Translations under genes and position numbers: made by a program
Source of the DNA: JACDBE01 sp963714055
GTDB taxonomy: Bacteria > Actinomycetota > Acidimicrobiia > Spongiisociales > UBA5794
Direction: 5' to 3'
Assembly: GCA_963714055.1 (NCBI GenBank)
Contig: OY970227.1
Span: 744,001 to 808,000 of the forward strand
DNA: 64,000 nucleotides
The notes under the pieces: model-generated
The model's input: only the letters and a program-made list of their open reading frames with translations
What the model was told of the DNA's origin: nothing
Databases searched by the model: none
In this document: positions 23,537 through 32,375 of the stretch, in pieces
Layout of the letters: every line of letters begins with the position of its first letter
Position numbering within the stretch: the first letter of the stretch is position 1

Positions 23537-25735
23537 CTACGGAGGGGACGGGCACGGGCAGAGCGGGACGACCACGTCGCCCTCTCCGAGCGTGGTGAGG
23601 ACCGTGGACCCCGCCGACGCCAGGACGTCGAGCACGCCCGGGGTGGGGTGGCCGTAGGTGTTCTCACCGACGCTGATCACCGCCACCGATCCCACCGTCT
23701 CGGCGAGCCAGTCGAGATCGGTGGTGGCCGAGCCGTGGTGAGGCACCTGGAGCACGTCAGGTCGGACCGTGGGCAACTCGGCCTGGGCAACGGCTTCGAC
23801 GTCACCGGTGAGCAGGACGTCGATGCCTCCGGCGGTCACCCAGGTGACGATCGATCCGTCGTTCTCGGCGGCATATCGCCGGCGCGGGGCGAGCAACTCC
23901 AGCCGGAGCGAGCCGAAGTCGACCACGTCGCCGGCGCCGACAGCCGCCACAGGGACGCCGCCGGCGGCTGCCTCGACGAGCAGGCTCTCGATGAGCTCAC
24001 CATGGTCCTGGCCCTCCGGGTACCAGATCTCCCCGACGCGGTGCCTCTCGATCACGCCCTGAAGCCCTCCGGCGTGGTCGGCGTCGCCATGGGTGACGGC
24101 GAGCACGTCGATCTCCCCGACGCCGTGGCGGCGCAGCGCGCCCTCCAGCACGGCGACGTCGCGGCCGCCGTCCACGAGGATCACGACGTCAGGAGGCCGG
24201 CGGATGAGGATGGCGTCCCCCTGGCCGACGTCGAGGAACACGACGGCCGGCTCCGACGGCGGCGAGGCCGGCACACCCCACGCCACCAAGCCGGCACAGG
24301 CGGCGACACCGAGAAACGGCCGCAGCCGCCCGGCGAAGGCGAAACCGACCGCCGCCAGACCCGTGATGACGACGCCGCCGGGCCCCAGCTGGGGCCAGCC
24401 CGCCGCCGTCGAGGCCACGGTGAGCACACCGCCGGCCGCCATGAGAGCGAGGTCGAGCACGGGACCGATCCCGGTGATCGCCCCGATCCCCCCGAGCACG
24501 GTGGCCACCGACACCAGCGGCGCGGCGAGCAGGTTGGCCACCGGGCTGAGCAGTGGCACCGTGTCGAAGTGCACCAGGATGATCGGCAGCACGGCGAGCT
24601 GGGCCCCGACCGTGACGGTGAGCGCCGTCCACAACCACCGCGGCCGTCGCCGGGGAACGAGCTCGATCGCGGCCAGCACCCCGGCGGTGGCCGCCACCGA
24701 CAGCTGGAAGCCGACGTCGACGGCGAGGTCGCCCGAGACGAGCAACAAACCGGCGACCGCCAGCCCGAGTGCCCGCCACGGCTCGACGGGTACCCCGACG
24801 ATGCGACCACCGAGCACGACTCCCGCCATCGCCGCCGCCCTGACCACCGACGGCTCCCAACGGGTGGCCACCACGAATGCCCCCAACGCCACCACGCCGA
24901 GGAGCGCCCGCAGGCGCGGATCGAGCCCGAACGGCCCGATGATCAGCCACCACGCCGCCAAGAAGAGGGCAACGTTACTCCCCGACACGGCGACGAAGTG
25001 GGTCAATCCGGCCCGGCGCAACTCGTCCATGCGGTGGTCAGGGAGCCGGTCGGTCTCGCCTACGAGGAACCCGGCGACCAGCGCGGCGGCGTCCGAGTCG
25101 TTCTGTTCGAGGCGGTGGAGGACCACCCGACGCAGCAGGTTGCCCGGCCCGAAGAACGGCCCCGATGCGGCTGCGACGAGCTCGACCGAGTCGACGTCTA
25201 TCGCCGCCCGGTAGGCGGTCCCCCGGTAGTGGCCCGGCCGATCGGCGACCGTGCCGTCGATGGTGACCAGGTCACCGGCGGCGATGGTGTCGCCGACGGG
25301 GCCCTTGCCTTCCAGGTCGTCGAGCGACGCCAGCAGCGTGACCTCGCCCGCGGTGCCCGGTCCGGAGGCGCGCACCAGCATGACCGACCCGTGCGACCCG
25401 GCGGCGGGATCCGACAGCACACGTGCCGCCAGCTGTTGGCGTCCAGCGAGGACCGGGACGGCGGTCGCCGCCTCGATGCGGCCGGCGGCGAGCATCCCCG
25501 ACGCCATACCCGCCAGCACCAGCCCGGCGAGGGCCGCTCCGACGGTCGAACGGCCGGGCCTGGCCGCAGCCACCGATGCCAGCAGCACCAGGACAACGAC
25601 GACGAGGCGGCCTGAGGCCGGTGTGCGCGCCAACCCGAGCGCACATCCCATCCAGACCAGCCCAGCCGCCGCCACCACCGGTTGACGCACGGGAAGGGCG
25701 GCGACCAGCCGGTCACGGGACGACGACGAGATCAC
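23537..25735 (-). CDS. comEC: DNA internalisation protein ComEC/Rec2
   Basis: Membrane channel for uptake of single-stranded DNA in natural transformation. It has 732 residues: N-terminal helices and an OB-like DUF4131 region, a central multi-helix competence domain (LTHFVAVSGSNVALFLAAWW), and a C-terminal metallo-beta-lactamase domain with FLDVGQGDAILI, THGDADHAGG and VPHHGSATTD. The GTG at 25735 overlaps comEA by 23 nt; further upstream the frame runs inside comEA. The pair suggests DNA uptake capability, but no pilus genes are in the window. Confidence 0.92.
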   Translation of the reverse strand: MISSSSRDRLVAALPVRQPVVAAAGLVWMGCALGLARTPASGRLVVVVLVLLASVAAARPGRSTVGAALAGLVLAGMASGMLAAGRIEAATAVPVLAGRQQLAARVLSDPAAGSHGSVMLVRASGPGTAGEVTLLASLDDLEGKGPVGDTIAAGDLVTIDGTVADRPGHYRGTAYRAAIDVDSVELVAAASGPFFGPGNLLRRVVLHRLEQNDSDAAALVAGFLVGETDRLPDHRMDELRRAGLTHFVAVSGSNVALFLAAWWLIIGPFGLDPRLRALLGVVALGAFVVATRWEPSVVRAAAMAGVVLGGRIVGVPVEPWRALGLAVAGLLLVSGDLAVDVGFQLSVAATAGVLAAIELVPRRRPRWLWTALTVTVGAQLAVLPIILVHFDTVPLLSPVANLLAAPLVSVATVLGGIGAITGIGPVLDLALMAAGGVLTVASTAAGWPQLGPGGVVITGLAAVGFAFAGRLRPFLGVAACAGLVAWGVPASPPSEPAVVFLDVGQGDAILIRRPPDVVILVDGGRDVAVLEGALRRHGVGEIDVLAVTHGDADHAGGLQGVIERHRVGEIWYPEGQDHGELIESLLVEAAAGGVPVAAVGAGDVVDFGSLRLELLAPRRRYAAENDGSIVTWVTAGGIDVLLTGDVEAVAQAELPTVRPDVLQVPHHGSATTDLDWLAETVGSVAVISVGENTYGHPTPGVLDVLASAGSTVLTTLGEGDVVVPLCPCPSPP

Positions 25736-26522
25736 GGAAGCCGGCCAGAGTCGCCTCACCGATCCCGGGGACGTCGAGCAGGTCCTCGACCGCCTGGAAG
25801 GGCCCGTTGACCTCGCGATGGGCGATGATCCGCTGGGCGAGGACCGGGCCAACACCGGGCAAGGTCTCCAGGTCGGCCGGCCCGGCCAGGTTCAGCGCCA
25901 CCTTGTCACCGGACCCCTCAGCGGAGGACCCGCCAGCGCCCACCGAAGGCGTACCGGCCACTGCCGGCCCTCCGGCCCCGGACCCGGTGGCTTGCGGCAC
26001 CACGACCTGGTCGCCGTCGGCCAGGGGCGCCGCCAGGTTGATGGCGGTGACGTCGGCAGAGCGGTCGACACCGCCGGCGGCGGCGACCGCGTCGGCCACC
26101 CTGGCGCCGGACGGCACCGACACCACGCCGGGGTTGGCAACCGCCCCCGACACGTGGACCACGATCGTCCCCGACGCCGGCACCGACGTGCCGGGCGCGG
26201 CGAGCCCGGTCGTCGACCAGGTGTCGCTGGGGACGGCGGCGGGAACGGACGGCCGGCCCCACCACAGCCAACCGGCGAGCAGGGCGGCGACGACCGCCAG
26301 GGCTCCGAGCATCCGGCCCAAAGGGACCGGGCTGCGATCCGAGGACTGACCTGCGCCGGGGGCTGGCGACCGGAACAGCCGAGCGCCCAGTTCGGCCGCC
26401 GGCTCGCCTGCCGGCGTCGAGTCCCGCTGCGCCCCGCCACTCGGCCGGCTGCCGGTCGAAGATGTCTCGATGGCGGCCTCCTCGCTCCGCCCCGTCGGGT
26501 TGTGCCGCCCGATGGCACACAT
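25713..26522 (-). CDS. comEA: ComEA-type DNA-binding protein (SLBB plus helix-hairpin-helix)
   Basis: Membrane-anchored receptor for incoming DNA. It has 269 residues: a cytoplasmic N-terminus of ~68, one membrane helix (~70-88, LGALAVVAALLAGWLWW), an SLBB domain (~118-172, IVVHVSGAVANPGVVSVPSG) and two C-terminal helix-hairpin-helix motifs (LETLPGVGPVLAQRIIAHRE, LLDVPGIGEATLAGFRDL). The ATG at 26522 gives a long hydrophilic N-terminus; a later start is possible. Translationally coupled to comEC. Confidence 0.9.
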   Translation of the reverse strand: MCAIGRHNPTGRSEEAAIETSSTGSRPSGGAQRDSTPAGEPAAELGARLFRSPAPGAGQSSDRSPVPLGRMLGALAVVAALLAGWLWWGRPSVPAAVPSDTWSTTGLAAPGTSVPASGTIVVHVSGAVANPGVVSVPSGARVADAVAAAGGVDRSADVTAINLAAPLADGDQVVVPQATGSGAGGPAVAGTPSVGAGGSSAEGSGDKVALNLAGPADLETLPGVGPVLAQRIIAHREVNGPFQAVEDLLDVPGIGEATLAGFRDLVVVP

Positions 26523-26581
26523 CTATCACGCCGGTGTGACCCGAACCAGGTGTTGGTCCCCGCCCGGTCCCTGCGGTGGGC

Positions 26582-27361
26582 TCAGCCCGACAGGACGTCG
26601 AGCACGGCGGTGACCATCCCGCCGCCGGCCCCGGCGATGTCCTCGGCGAAGGTCAGCAGCACCACCGCGGTGAGGTTGACCCCGGCGTGGACGGCGATCG
26701 GCACCCCCAGGTCGCCGGTGGAGAGGGCGAGCCAGCCCAGCGCCACCCCGATCAGGAACAACCCGGGGACGGCGTAGACGGCGGCCGGGTCGACCAGGTG
26801 GATGGCGGCGAACGCCCCCGCCGCCACCAGGATGGCGGGCCACGGGCCCATCGACCGGCGCAGCCGGGACAGGAGCACTCCCCGGTACACGATCTCCTCC
26901 ACGACCGGGGCGACGACGACGAGGAGCGCGAACACGACGACCAGCACCCAGTCGCGGGGCACCTCCGAAGCCACCTCCACGACCTGCTGCTGCGACGGCT
27001 CGCCGGGGAGCAGGTTCAGCAGGCTGCCCACCACGATTGCGACGAGGAACTGGAGGACGAGCCCGGCGGCGATCCACGCCGCATCACCCCAACGCCACGC
27101 CAACCCGACCTGAGCCGGGAACCAGACCCCGGCATGGCGGCGACCGAGCAGCGCGAGCGCGGCCAGGGTGGCAGCCGCCTGGATCGGCAGGCTCACCACC
27201 AGGACGGCGAACCCGGTGTCCTCGATACCGGTGGCGACGAAGAACAGAGAGCCGAGCACGGCGACGGCGACGAACCCGGCGAGCAGGGCCAACACCACGT
27301 CGACCACCGTCCACCGGCTCTCCGGTAGGTACGGGGTGTCCAGCGGCCGGAGCCGGCTCAC
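26582..27361 (-). CDS. CPBP family intramembrane metalloprotease
   Basis: Multi-helix membrane protein of 259 residues with the three CPBP (Abi) motifs: EEIVYRGVLL (EExxxR), FAAIHL (FxxxH) and HAGVNL (HxxxN). Family members include type II CAAX prenyl endopeptidases and bacteriocin-immunity proteins; the substrate here is unknown. The GTG at 27361 is chosen because upstream sequence overlaps the HExxH gene and looks like its shadow. It follows that gene by 28 nt and may be co-transcribed with leuS. Confidence 0.82.
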   Translation of the reverse strand: MSRLRPLDTPYLPESRWTVVDVVLALLAGFVAVAVLGSLFFVATGIEDTGFAVLVVSLPIQAAATLAALALLGRRHAGVWFPAQVGLAWRWGDAAWIAAGLVLQFLVAIVVGSLLNLLPGEPSQQQVVEVASEVPRDWVLVVVFALLVVVAPVVEEIVYRGVLLSRLRRSMGPWPAILVAAGAFAAIHLVDPAAVYAVPGLFLIGVALGWLALSTGDLGVPIAVHAGVNLTAVVLLTFAEDIAGAGGGMVTAVLDVLSG

Positions 27362-27389
27362 CTCCGCACCGTCGCCAACGGTGAAACGG

Positions 27390-27833
27390 TCACGGCGGGT
27401 CGCCGCCGGCGGCGAAGCGGGCGGCGACACGCCGCGCCTCCACCTCGAGCCCCACGTCGCGGTAGGCGTCCCAGTGGGACCGGCCATGCCATCGTCCGGT
27501 GAGATAGTCGCCGAGGTAGCGGGTCAGGTGGCGGGTGGCGCCCAGCCGACGGTACTGGTCGAGGTGGGCCAGTTCGTGCACCACGAGCGGGCCGTATCGC
27601 CCCGCCCGGTTGGGATCATGGAGGGCGTCGTGGACATCCGGAGCGACGGAGATGCCCCACGGCATGGTGACGGCGACGATGCCCTTCGACCAGGTCTTCC
27701 GGTACCAGGCCGGCGCCGGCGAGATCCGGGCCTCAGACGGGTCGATCGAGGGCAGCGCGCGGCGCACTTCGGCCGGGTCGATGCCGGCGGCGAGCAGCGC
27801 CTGCTCGGCGGTGATGGGGGCCTGGCGGCTCAC
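27390..27833 (-). CDS. Small zincin-like protein with HExxH motif
   Basis: 147 residues, not assigned to a named family. It carries VVHELAHLDQYRRLG, a textbook HExxH zinc-protease motif at about residue 86, and a downstream GLEVEARRVA that could supply the third ligand Glu. No signal peptide or membrane helix is seen, so it is probably cytosolic. The GTG start overlaps the leuS stop as GTGA, so it is translated from the leuS message. The downstream neighbour is a CPBP protease. Proteolytic activity is inferred from the motif alone. Confidence 0.72.
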   Translation of the reverse strand: MSRQAPITAEQALLAAGIDPAEVRRALPSIDPSEARISPAPAWYRKTWSKGIVAVTMPWGISVAPDVHDALHDPNRAGRYGPLVVHELAHLDQYRRLGATRHLTRYLGDYLTGRWHGRSHWDAYRDVGLEVEARRVAARFAAGGDPP

Positions 27834-30580
27834 ACCACGAGGTTGACGACGTCGGGGACTCTGGCGACGACCCGGCGCGGCTCTCCCCCGTCGAGGTAGG
27901 GAGCGACCCGCTCGGAGGCGAGGGCGGCGGCGACCGCTTCGTCCTCGCTGATCGACGGGGAGACCTCGAGGCGGTCCCGGACCTTGCCGTTGACCTGGAC
28001 CACCATCACCACCACCGGGTCACGGGCCTTGGCGGCGTCGGCTGCCGGCCACGCCTGGAGGTGGATCGACTCCTCGTTGCCGCGGCGGTGCCACAGCTCC
28101 TCGGTGACGTGCGGGGCGAACGGCGCCAGCAACAAGAGCAGGGTGTCGACGGCGGCGTCCCAGATCCCCGAAGTCACCGTTCCCGCGCGCAGGATCTGCT
28201 GCAGCTCGTTGCGCAGTGTCATCATGGCTGCGATGGCGGTGTTGAACTTGACCTGCTCGATGTCGTCACCCACCTTGGCGATCGTCTGGTGGACACGACG
28301 TTCCAGCTGCTCGGAGACCGCCGGATCGGCGGCGACTTCGCGGTAGCCGGCGATCCCCAGCTTCCACACGTCCTCGATGAAGCGGCGCGCCCCGAGGATC
28401 CCCCGACTGTCCCACGGGCCACCCTTCTGCCACTCGTAGGCGAACATCAGGTAGGTGCGGACCGTGTCGGCCCCGTACTGGAGCACCAGGTCGTCGGGGT
28501 CGATGACGTTGCCCCGGGACTTCGACATCCGCTGGACCTCGAGGTGGTGGCGCAGCTGGTTGACGTCGTTGGCCCCGGGTATCGAGGGGATGTCGACGGT
28601 GGCGTAGCCGGGCACCTCGACGGTCGTCGTGCCGGTGTTCGTGGCCACCTGGAGGACCGCCTCGGTGCGACGTATCAGCTCGCCGACCACCAAGCCGTCA
28701 CCCGTCGCCGCCGTTGGATCGACACGCACCGAGGTGGCGACGACCCGGCCTTCGACCCGCTCCCCGTCGATGACGAGGCGGTCGCCGGTGCGCTCCTCGC
28801 CGAGTACCTGCCCTTGGTTGCGGAGCGCCAGGAACGGCTCGTCGAAGAGGTGGCTCGGATCGCGGCCGTGCTCCTGCATCGCCGCGGCGGTGTCGTCGAA
28901 GGACTGCATGTCCCGCATCGCCTTGACGAAGAAGCGGGCGTAGAGGAGGTGCATGACTGCATGCTCGATGCCCCCGGTGTACGAGTCCACCGGGAGCCAG
29001 TAGGCGGCCTCCTCGGGGTCGAACGGCCCCTCGTCGAAGTGGGGTGACAGATAGCGGAACCAGTACCACGACGAGCACATGAAGGTGTCCAAGGTGTCGG
29101 ATTCCCGCCGGGCGGGGTGGCCCTCGGCGTCGACGGTATCGAGGAACGACCGCAGGGTCCCGAGCGGGCTGGTCCCGTCGAACACCACGTCCTCGGGCAA
29201 CAGCACGGGAAGGTCGTCGTCGGCCACCGACTCGATGCCTCCGTCGTCTGTGTAGACGATCGGGATGGGGGCACCCCAGTAGCGCTGGCGCGAGATGAGC
29301 CAGTCACGTAGCCGGTAGTTGACCGACTCGGAACCGATGCCCTGCTCTTCGAGCCAGTCGATGGTGGCGGCGATCGACGGGTTGGCACGCCCCTTGGCGG
29401 TGGTGGTCTCGACACCGTCGATGGGGCCGCTGCCCACCATCACCCCCGGCCCGACGTACGACTCAGCCATCTCGTCGCCGGGGACCAGGTCACCAAGGGC
29501 AGGGTCGATCACCGGTACCACCGGCAAACCGAACTGGCGGGCGAACTCGAAGTCGCGCTGGTCGTGGGCGGGCACCGCCATGATCGCCCCGGTGCCGTAC
29601 GACAGGAGCACGTAGTCGGCCACCCAGACCGGTATCTCCTCGCCGTTGACCGGGTTGGTGGCGTATCCGCCGGTGAACACCCCGGTCTTGACCTTGCTCT
29701 CCTCCATCCGCTCCAGCTCGGTCTTGCGCGCCGCCTGGTCGCGGTAGGCGTCGACCTCGACCCGACGGTCGTCGGTGGTGAGGGCGTCGACCATTGGGTG
29801 CTCGGGGGCGAGCACCATGAAGGTCGCCCCCCAGAGGGTGTCCGGGCGAGTCGTGAAGATCCGTATCCCTTCGCCCACCGCGGTGGGGAACACCGTCTCG
29901 GCACCCTCGGAACGGCCGATCCAGTTGGTTTGCATGGCCCGCACCGGCTCGGGCCAGTCGATGCCGTCGAAGCGGAGCAGCTCGTCGGCATACCTGGTGA
30001 TGGCGAAGAACCACTGCTCCATCAGCTTCTGAACCACCGGTTGGCCGGTGCGCTCGTCCTTGCCGTCGATGACCTGCTCGTTGGCCAGGACCGTCTGCAG
30101 CGTCGGCGACCAGTTGACCAGGGCCTCGGCCCGGTAGGCGAGGCCGTGCTCGTAGAGCTGCTTGAACAGCCATTCGGTCCACCGGTAGTACTCGGGCTCG
30201 CAGGACACGATCTCCCGCTCCCAGTCGATCATGGTGCCCATCGACTTCATCTGGCGGCGCATGTATTCGACTCGGGCCCTGGTCCAGGTCGCCGGGTGGA
30301 TGTTGCGCTGCACGGCGGCGTTCTCGGCGGGGAGCCCGAAGGCGTCGAAGCCCATCGGGAACAGGACGTTGTAGCCCTTCATCCGCATGTAGCGGGCTCG
30401 GGCGTCGGGCGGGGTCATCGAGTACCAGTGCCCGATGTGGAGATCGCCTGACGGGTACGGCAGCATGGTGAGGGCGTAGTGCTTGGGACGCGACCAGTCG
30501 ACCCGGGCGCGATACAACCCGGATTCCTCCCAGCGACGCTGCCAGGTGGGCTCGATGGTGGTGTGGTCGTAGTCGGTCAC
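27830..30580 (-). CDS. leuS: Leucyl-tRNA synthetase
   Basis: Class I synthetase of 916 residues. HIGH motif as DLHIGHW (~48), the zinc/editing CP1 insertion with TGTG-like motifs (SYGTGAIMAVPAHDQRD), KMSKS loop as RMSKSRGN, and a C-terminal anticodon-binding region (APFAPHVTEELWHRRG). GTG start at 30580, matching the family N-terminus (DYDHTTIEPTWQRRW). A TAGCCT box about 45 nt upstream may be the promoter. An HExxH gene is coupled to its stop. Confidence 0.97.
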   Translation of the reverse strand: MTDYDHTTIEPTWQRRWEESGLYRARVDWSRPKHYALTMLPYPSGDLHIGHWYSMTPPDARARYMRMKGYNVLFPMGFDAFGLPAENAAVQRNIHPATWTRARVEYMRRQMKSMGTMIDWEREIVSCEPEYYRWTEWLFKQLYEHGLAYRAEALVNWSPTLQTVLANEQVIDGKDERTGQPVVQKLMEQWFFAITRYADELLRFDGIDWPEPVRAMQTNWIGRSEGAETVFPTAVGEGIRIFTTRPDTLWGATFMVLAPEHPMVDALTTDDRRVEVDAYRDQAARKTELERMEESKVKTGVFTGGYATNPVNGEEIPVWVADYVLLSYGTGAIMAVPAHDQRDFEFARQFGLPVVPVIDPALGDLVPGDEMAESYVGPGVMVGSGPIDGVETTTAKGRANPSIAATIDWLEEQGIGSESVNYRLRDWLISRQRYWGAPIPIVYTDDGGIESVADDDLPVLLPEDVVFDGTSPLGTLRSFLDTVDAEGHPARRESDTLDTFMCSSWYWFRYLSPHFDEGPFDPEEAAYWLPVDSYTGGIEHAVMHLLYARFFVKAMRDMQSFDDTAAAMQEHGRDPSHLFDEPFLALRNQGQVLGEERTGDRLVIDGERVEGRVVATSVRVDPTAATGDGLVVGELIRRTEAVLQVATNTGTTTVEVPGYATVDIPSIPGANDVNQLRHHLEVQRMSKSRGNVIDPDDLVLQYGADTVRTYLMFAYEWQKGGPWDSRGILGARRFIEDVWKLGIAGYREVAADPAVSEQLERRVHQTIAKVGDDIEQVKFNTAIAAMMTLRNELQQILRAGTVTSGIWDAAVDTLLLLLAPFAPHVTEELWHRRGNEESIHLQAWPAADAAKARDPVVVMVVQVNGKVRDRLEVSPSISEDEAVAAALASERVAPYLDGGEPRRVVARVPDVVNLVV

Positions 30581-30698
30581 AGGCGGGTGCCTCGGTGGGT
30601 GGACGGACCCGATTCGGGGAGCTCGGAAAGGCTAATCGGGGCACCGTCCGGACGAGCCGGTCGTGGTGCCGGACACCCCGGCACTGCATGCTCGACGC

Positions 30699-30733
30699 GG
30701 GAGCGGGGCCGGCTGTTCGCCGGCCCCGCTCCC
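30699..30733 (-). terminator. Terminator hairpin after the SHOCT membrane protein gene
   Basis: A perfect 15-bp stem (GGGAGCGGGGCCGGC with its complement) and a 5-nt TGTTC loop, 22 nt beyond the stop at 30756. It separates this gene from leuS. Confidence 0.75.
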
Positions 30734-30755
30734 TCCGTCCCCTGAGGGTGTCGGC

Positions 30756-31151
30756 TCAGCCCAGCGCCTTGGCCTTCAGAGCGTTGAACTCGTCCTGGGT
30801 GATGGCACCGGAGTCGAGCAGGGACTTGGCCCTCTCGATCTGCTCGGCCGCACTCCCCCCGCCAGACGAGGCCACCACACTCTGCGCGTACTGCTGGGCG
30901 AGCTCTTGGTCGTGTTGCGCCGCGGCCACCGCCCGGTCGCTCATGCCGCTGCCTCGGGCGATCAGGTAGATGAACGTGCCGAGGAAGGGCAGGAAGATGA
31001 GGACGATCGCCCAAACCGCCTTGCCGCCACCGCCCATGGTGCGGTCGCGGAACAGGTCGCCGATGACCATGAACAGGACCATGAAGAAGGCCACCCACAG
31101 GAAGATGACCAGGAAGAACCAGAGCACATCCCAAATCGAGTCCCAGTTCAT
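30756..31151 (-). CDS. SHOCT domain-containing membrane protein with PLDc_N-type helices
   Basis: 131 residues: two membrane helices (~8-30 and ~43-63, the latter with a PLDc_N-like WAIVLIFLPFLGTFIYLIARG), a Gln/Ala linker, and a C-terminal SHOCT motif (AAEQIERAKSLLDSGAITQDEFNALKAK written in part). Such proteins are common in actinobacteria, with no established function. Strong GAGGAG ribosome site 5 nt before the ATG, a TATGTT box at 31186-31191 and a dedicated terminator mark it as monocistronic. Confidence 0.85.
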   Translation of the reverse strand: MNWDSIWDVLWFFLVIFLWVAFFMVLFMVIGDLFRDRTMGGGGKAVWAIVLIFLPFLGTFIYLIARGSGMSDRAVAAAQHDQELAQQYAQSVVASSGGGSAAEQIERAKSLLDSGAITQDEFNALKAKALG

Positions 31152-31394
31152 TGCACTCCTCTTTCAAGGGGACGATTCGACGCGGAACATAGCACGCCGG
31201 TCCCGGGCGTCATGCCCACCGACCGAAGGGCGGATCGACCGGCCGGTGCAACCGTCAGGGCCGTGACACTGCGGCGGCTGGTGGGCGACCCCAATGGGCT
31301 GCGATATGGCCAGGTAGATTGATGGCGGCGCACGGGCGAGCCGCGGTCTCGACTGGCGATGCGGCCCCTACCATTTGAAACAGGTGACGTCCGG

Positions 31395-31886
31395 ATGGGC
31401 GACCAACATCCCGCTGACGCTCTTGACCGTCTGTACGCCGAGGCGCAGTCCGGAGGCCTGGCCAGGCTCGAGGCGCTCATCGCCGACGACGCGTATGTCC
31501 TCACCGATGCGGCCGACGGGAAGCGACGGGGACGTGAACAGGTCGCTAGGGCGCTTGTCGACACGTTTCGACACGGCAAGTCCGCCGCCGGCCGGCAGAT
31601 CGAGCGGAGCATCTCAGCGTCGACGTCCGGTCGCACGGCATGGGCGTTCGAACACGTCGAATTGGAGCGGGTGGTTGGCGGAGCGACGGAACTCGTGCCG
31701 TTTCGGTTCACGCTGCTGCTGACGAGGGCCGGCAACGTCTGGCGCCTGGCGGCCGGACACTGGTCGAGCCCGATCTCCAATGAGGCGTCACACGCCCTGA
31801 TCGACGAGGGAAGACTGCCGATCGCGGTTGCCCTCGACGACGACGTCGCAGATGAGCGCTGCACCGTTCGTGGATGCGCTGGGTGA
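31395..31886 (+). CDS. NTF2-like (SnoaL/DUF4440-type) protein, first of an overlapping pair
   Basis: 163 residues with the cone-shaped NTF2 fold signature: helix ADALDRLYAEAQSGGLARLEALIADDAYVLTD (shown in part), GREQVARALVDTF, and beta-strand end RAGNVWRLAAGHWS. No catalytic assignment is possible. ATG 31395 is chosen because CAGGTGA precedes it; ATG 31359 is an upstream alternative. Its last 35 nt overlap the start of a second NTF2-like gene in the +1 frame, and the tail ERCTVRGCAG looks out of frame. The two may be one two-domain protein split by an indel. Confidence 0.65.
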   Translation: MGDQHPADALDRLYAEAQSGGLARLEALIADDAYVLTDAADGKRRGREQVARALVDTFRHGKSAAGRQIERSISASTSGRTAWAFEHVELERVVGGATELVPFRFTLLLTRAGNVWRLAAGHWSSPISNEASHALIDEGRLPIAVALDDDVADERCTVRGCAG

Positions 31887-32205
31887 GGCGCTGGCCGACC
31901 CCGCGACGATCCCGTCGCTCTACTCGACCGGCGGAGACGTCACTGCGGTCGGGAGTGCGGCTGACGAGGTCTTCGTCGGTCCGCAGGTCAGGGCCGCCTG
32001 GGAGGAGTTCATCGGCTACGGGCCGAAGCTCGGATGGCGCGGTGGTCGAATCGCCGTCCTGGTGGAACCGGACGTCGGGTGGATGGCGTCCCACATCGAC
32101 ATCAGCTTCGACCGCACCACGCCGTACCGCTTCTTCTACATCTGGCGGCGAGAAGCGGACTCGTGGCGGGTGGCCCTGTCTCACGACTCGCTCCCGACGC
32201 ACTAG
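31852..32205 (+). CDS. NTF2-like (SnoaL-type) protein, second of an overlapping pair
   Basis: 117 residues: FVDALGEALADPATIPSLYS, VFVGPQVRAAWEEFIGY, WMASHIDISFD, and FFYIWRREADSWRVALSHDS fit a second NTF2-like domain. Starts at ATG 31852 inside the 3' end of the first gene. There is no separate promoter, so it is coupled to, or was once fused with, the first gene. Function unknown. Confidence 0.65.
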   Translation: MSAAPFVDALGEALADPATIPSLYSTGGDVTAVGSAADEVFVGPQVRAAWEEFIGYGPKLGWRGGRIAVLVEPDVGWMASHIDISFDRTTPYRFFYIWRREADSWRVALSHDSLPTH

Positions 32206-32282
32206 TGGCGACGGCGAGGTCATCCACCTCTGGACGCAGATACCGGACGCCACGAAACCTTGTCGCTCAAGGGTTCCGGTGG

Positions 32283-32356
32283 TGGAGCTGAGGGGATTTG
32301 AACCCCTGACCCCCTGCATGCCATGCAGGTGCTCTGCCAAGCTGAGCTACAGCCCC
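32283..32356 (-). tRNA. tRNA-Ala (anticodon GGC)
   Basis: On the minus strand the acceptor GGGGCTG pairs with CAGCTCC, the D-arm is AGCTCAGCTTGGCAGAGC, the anticodon arm is CCTGC-ATGGCAT-GCAGG (anticodon GGC), and the T-arm is AGGGG-TTCAAAT-CCCCT. The discriminator base is A, followed by CC then G, so the terminal CCA is not fully encoded. It lies 19 nt downstream of rsfS and may be processed from that transcript. Confidence 0.95.
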
Positions 32357-32375
32357 GGGGATCGCCGGGATGTTA

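Noticed and set aside
30581..30698. T-box riboswitch upstream of leuS
   Set aside because: The region is short, with no specifier loop or TGGNACC-like T-box sequence. The same applies upstream of valS and glyS.
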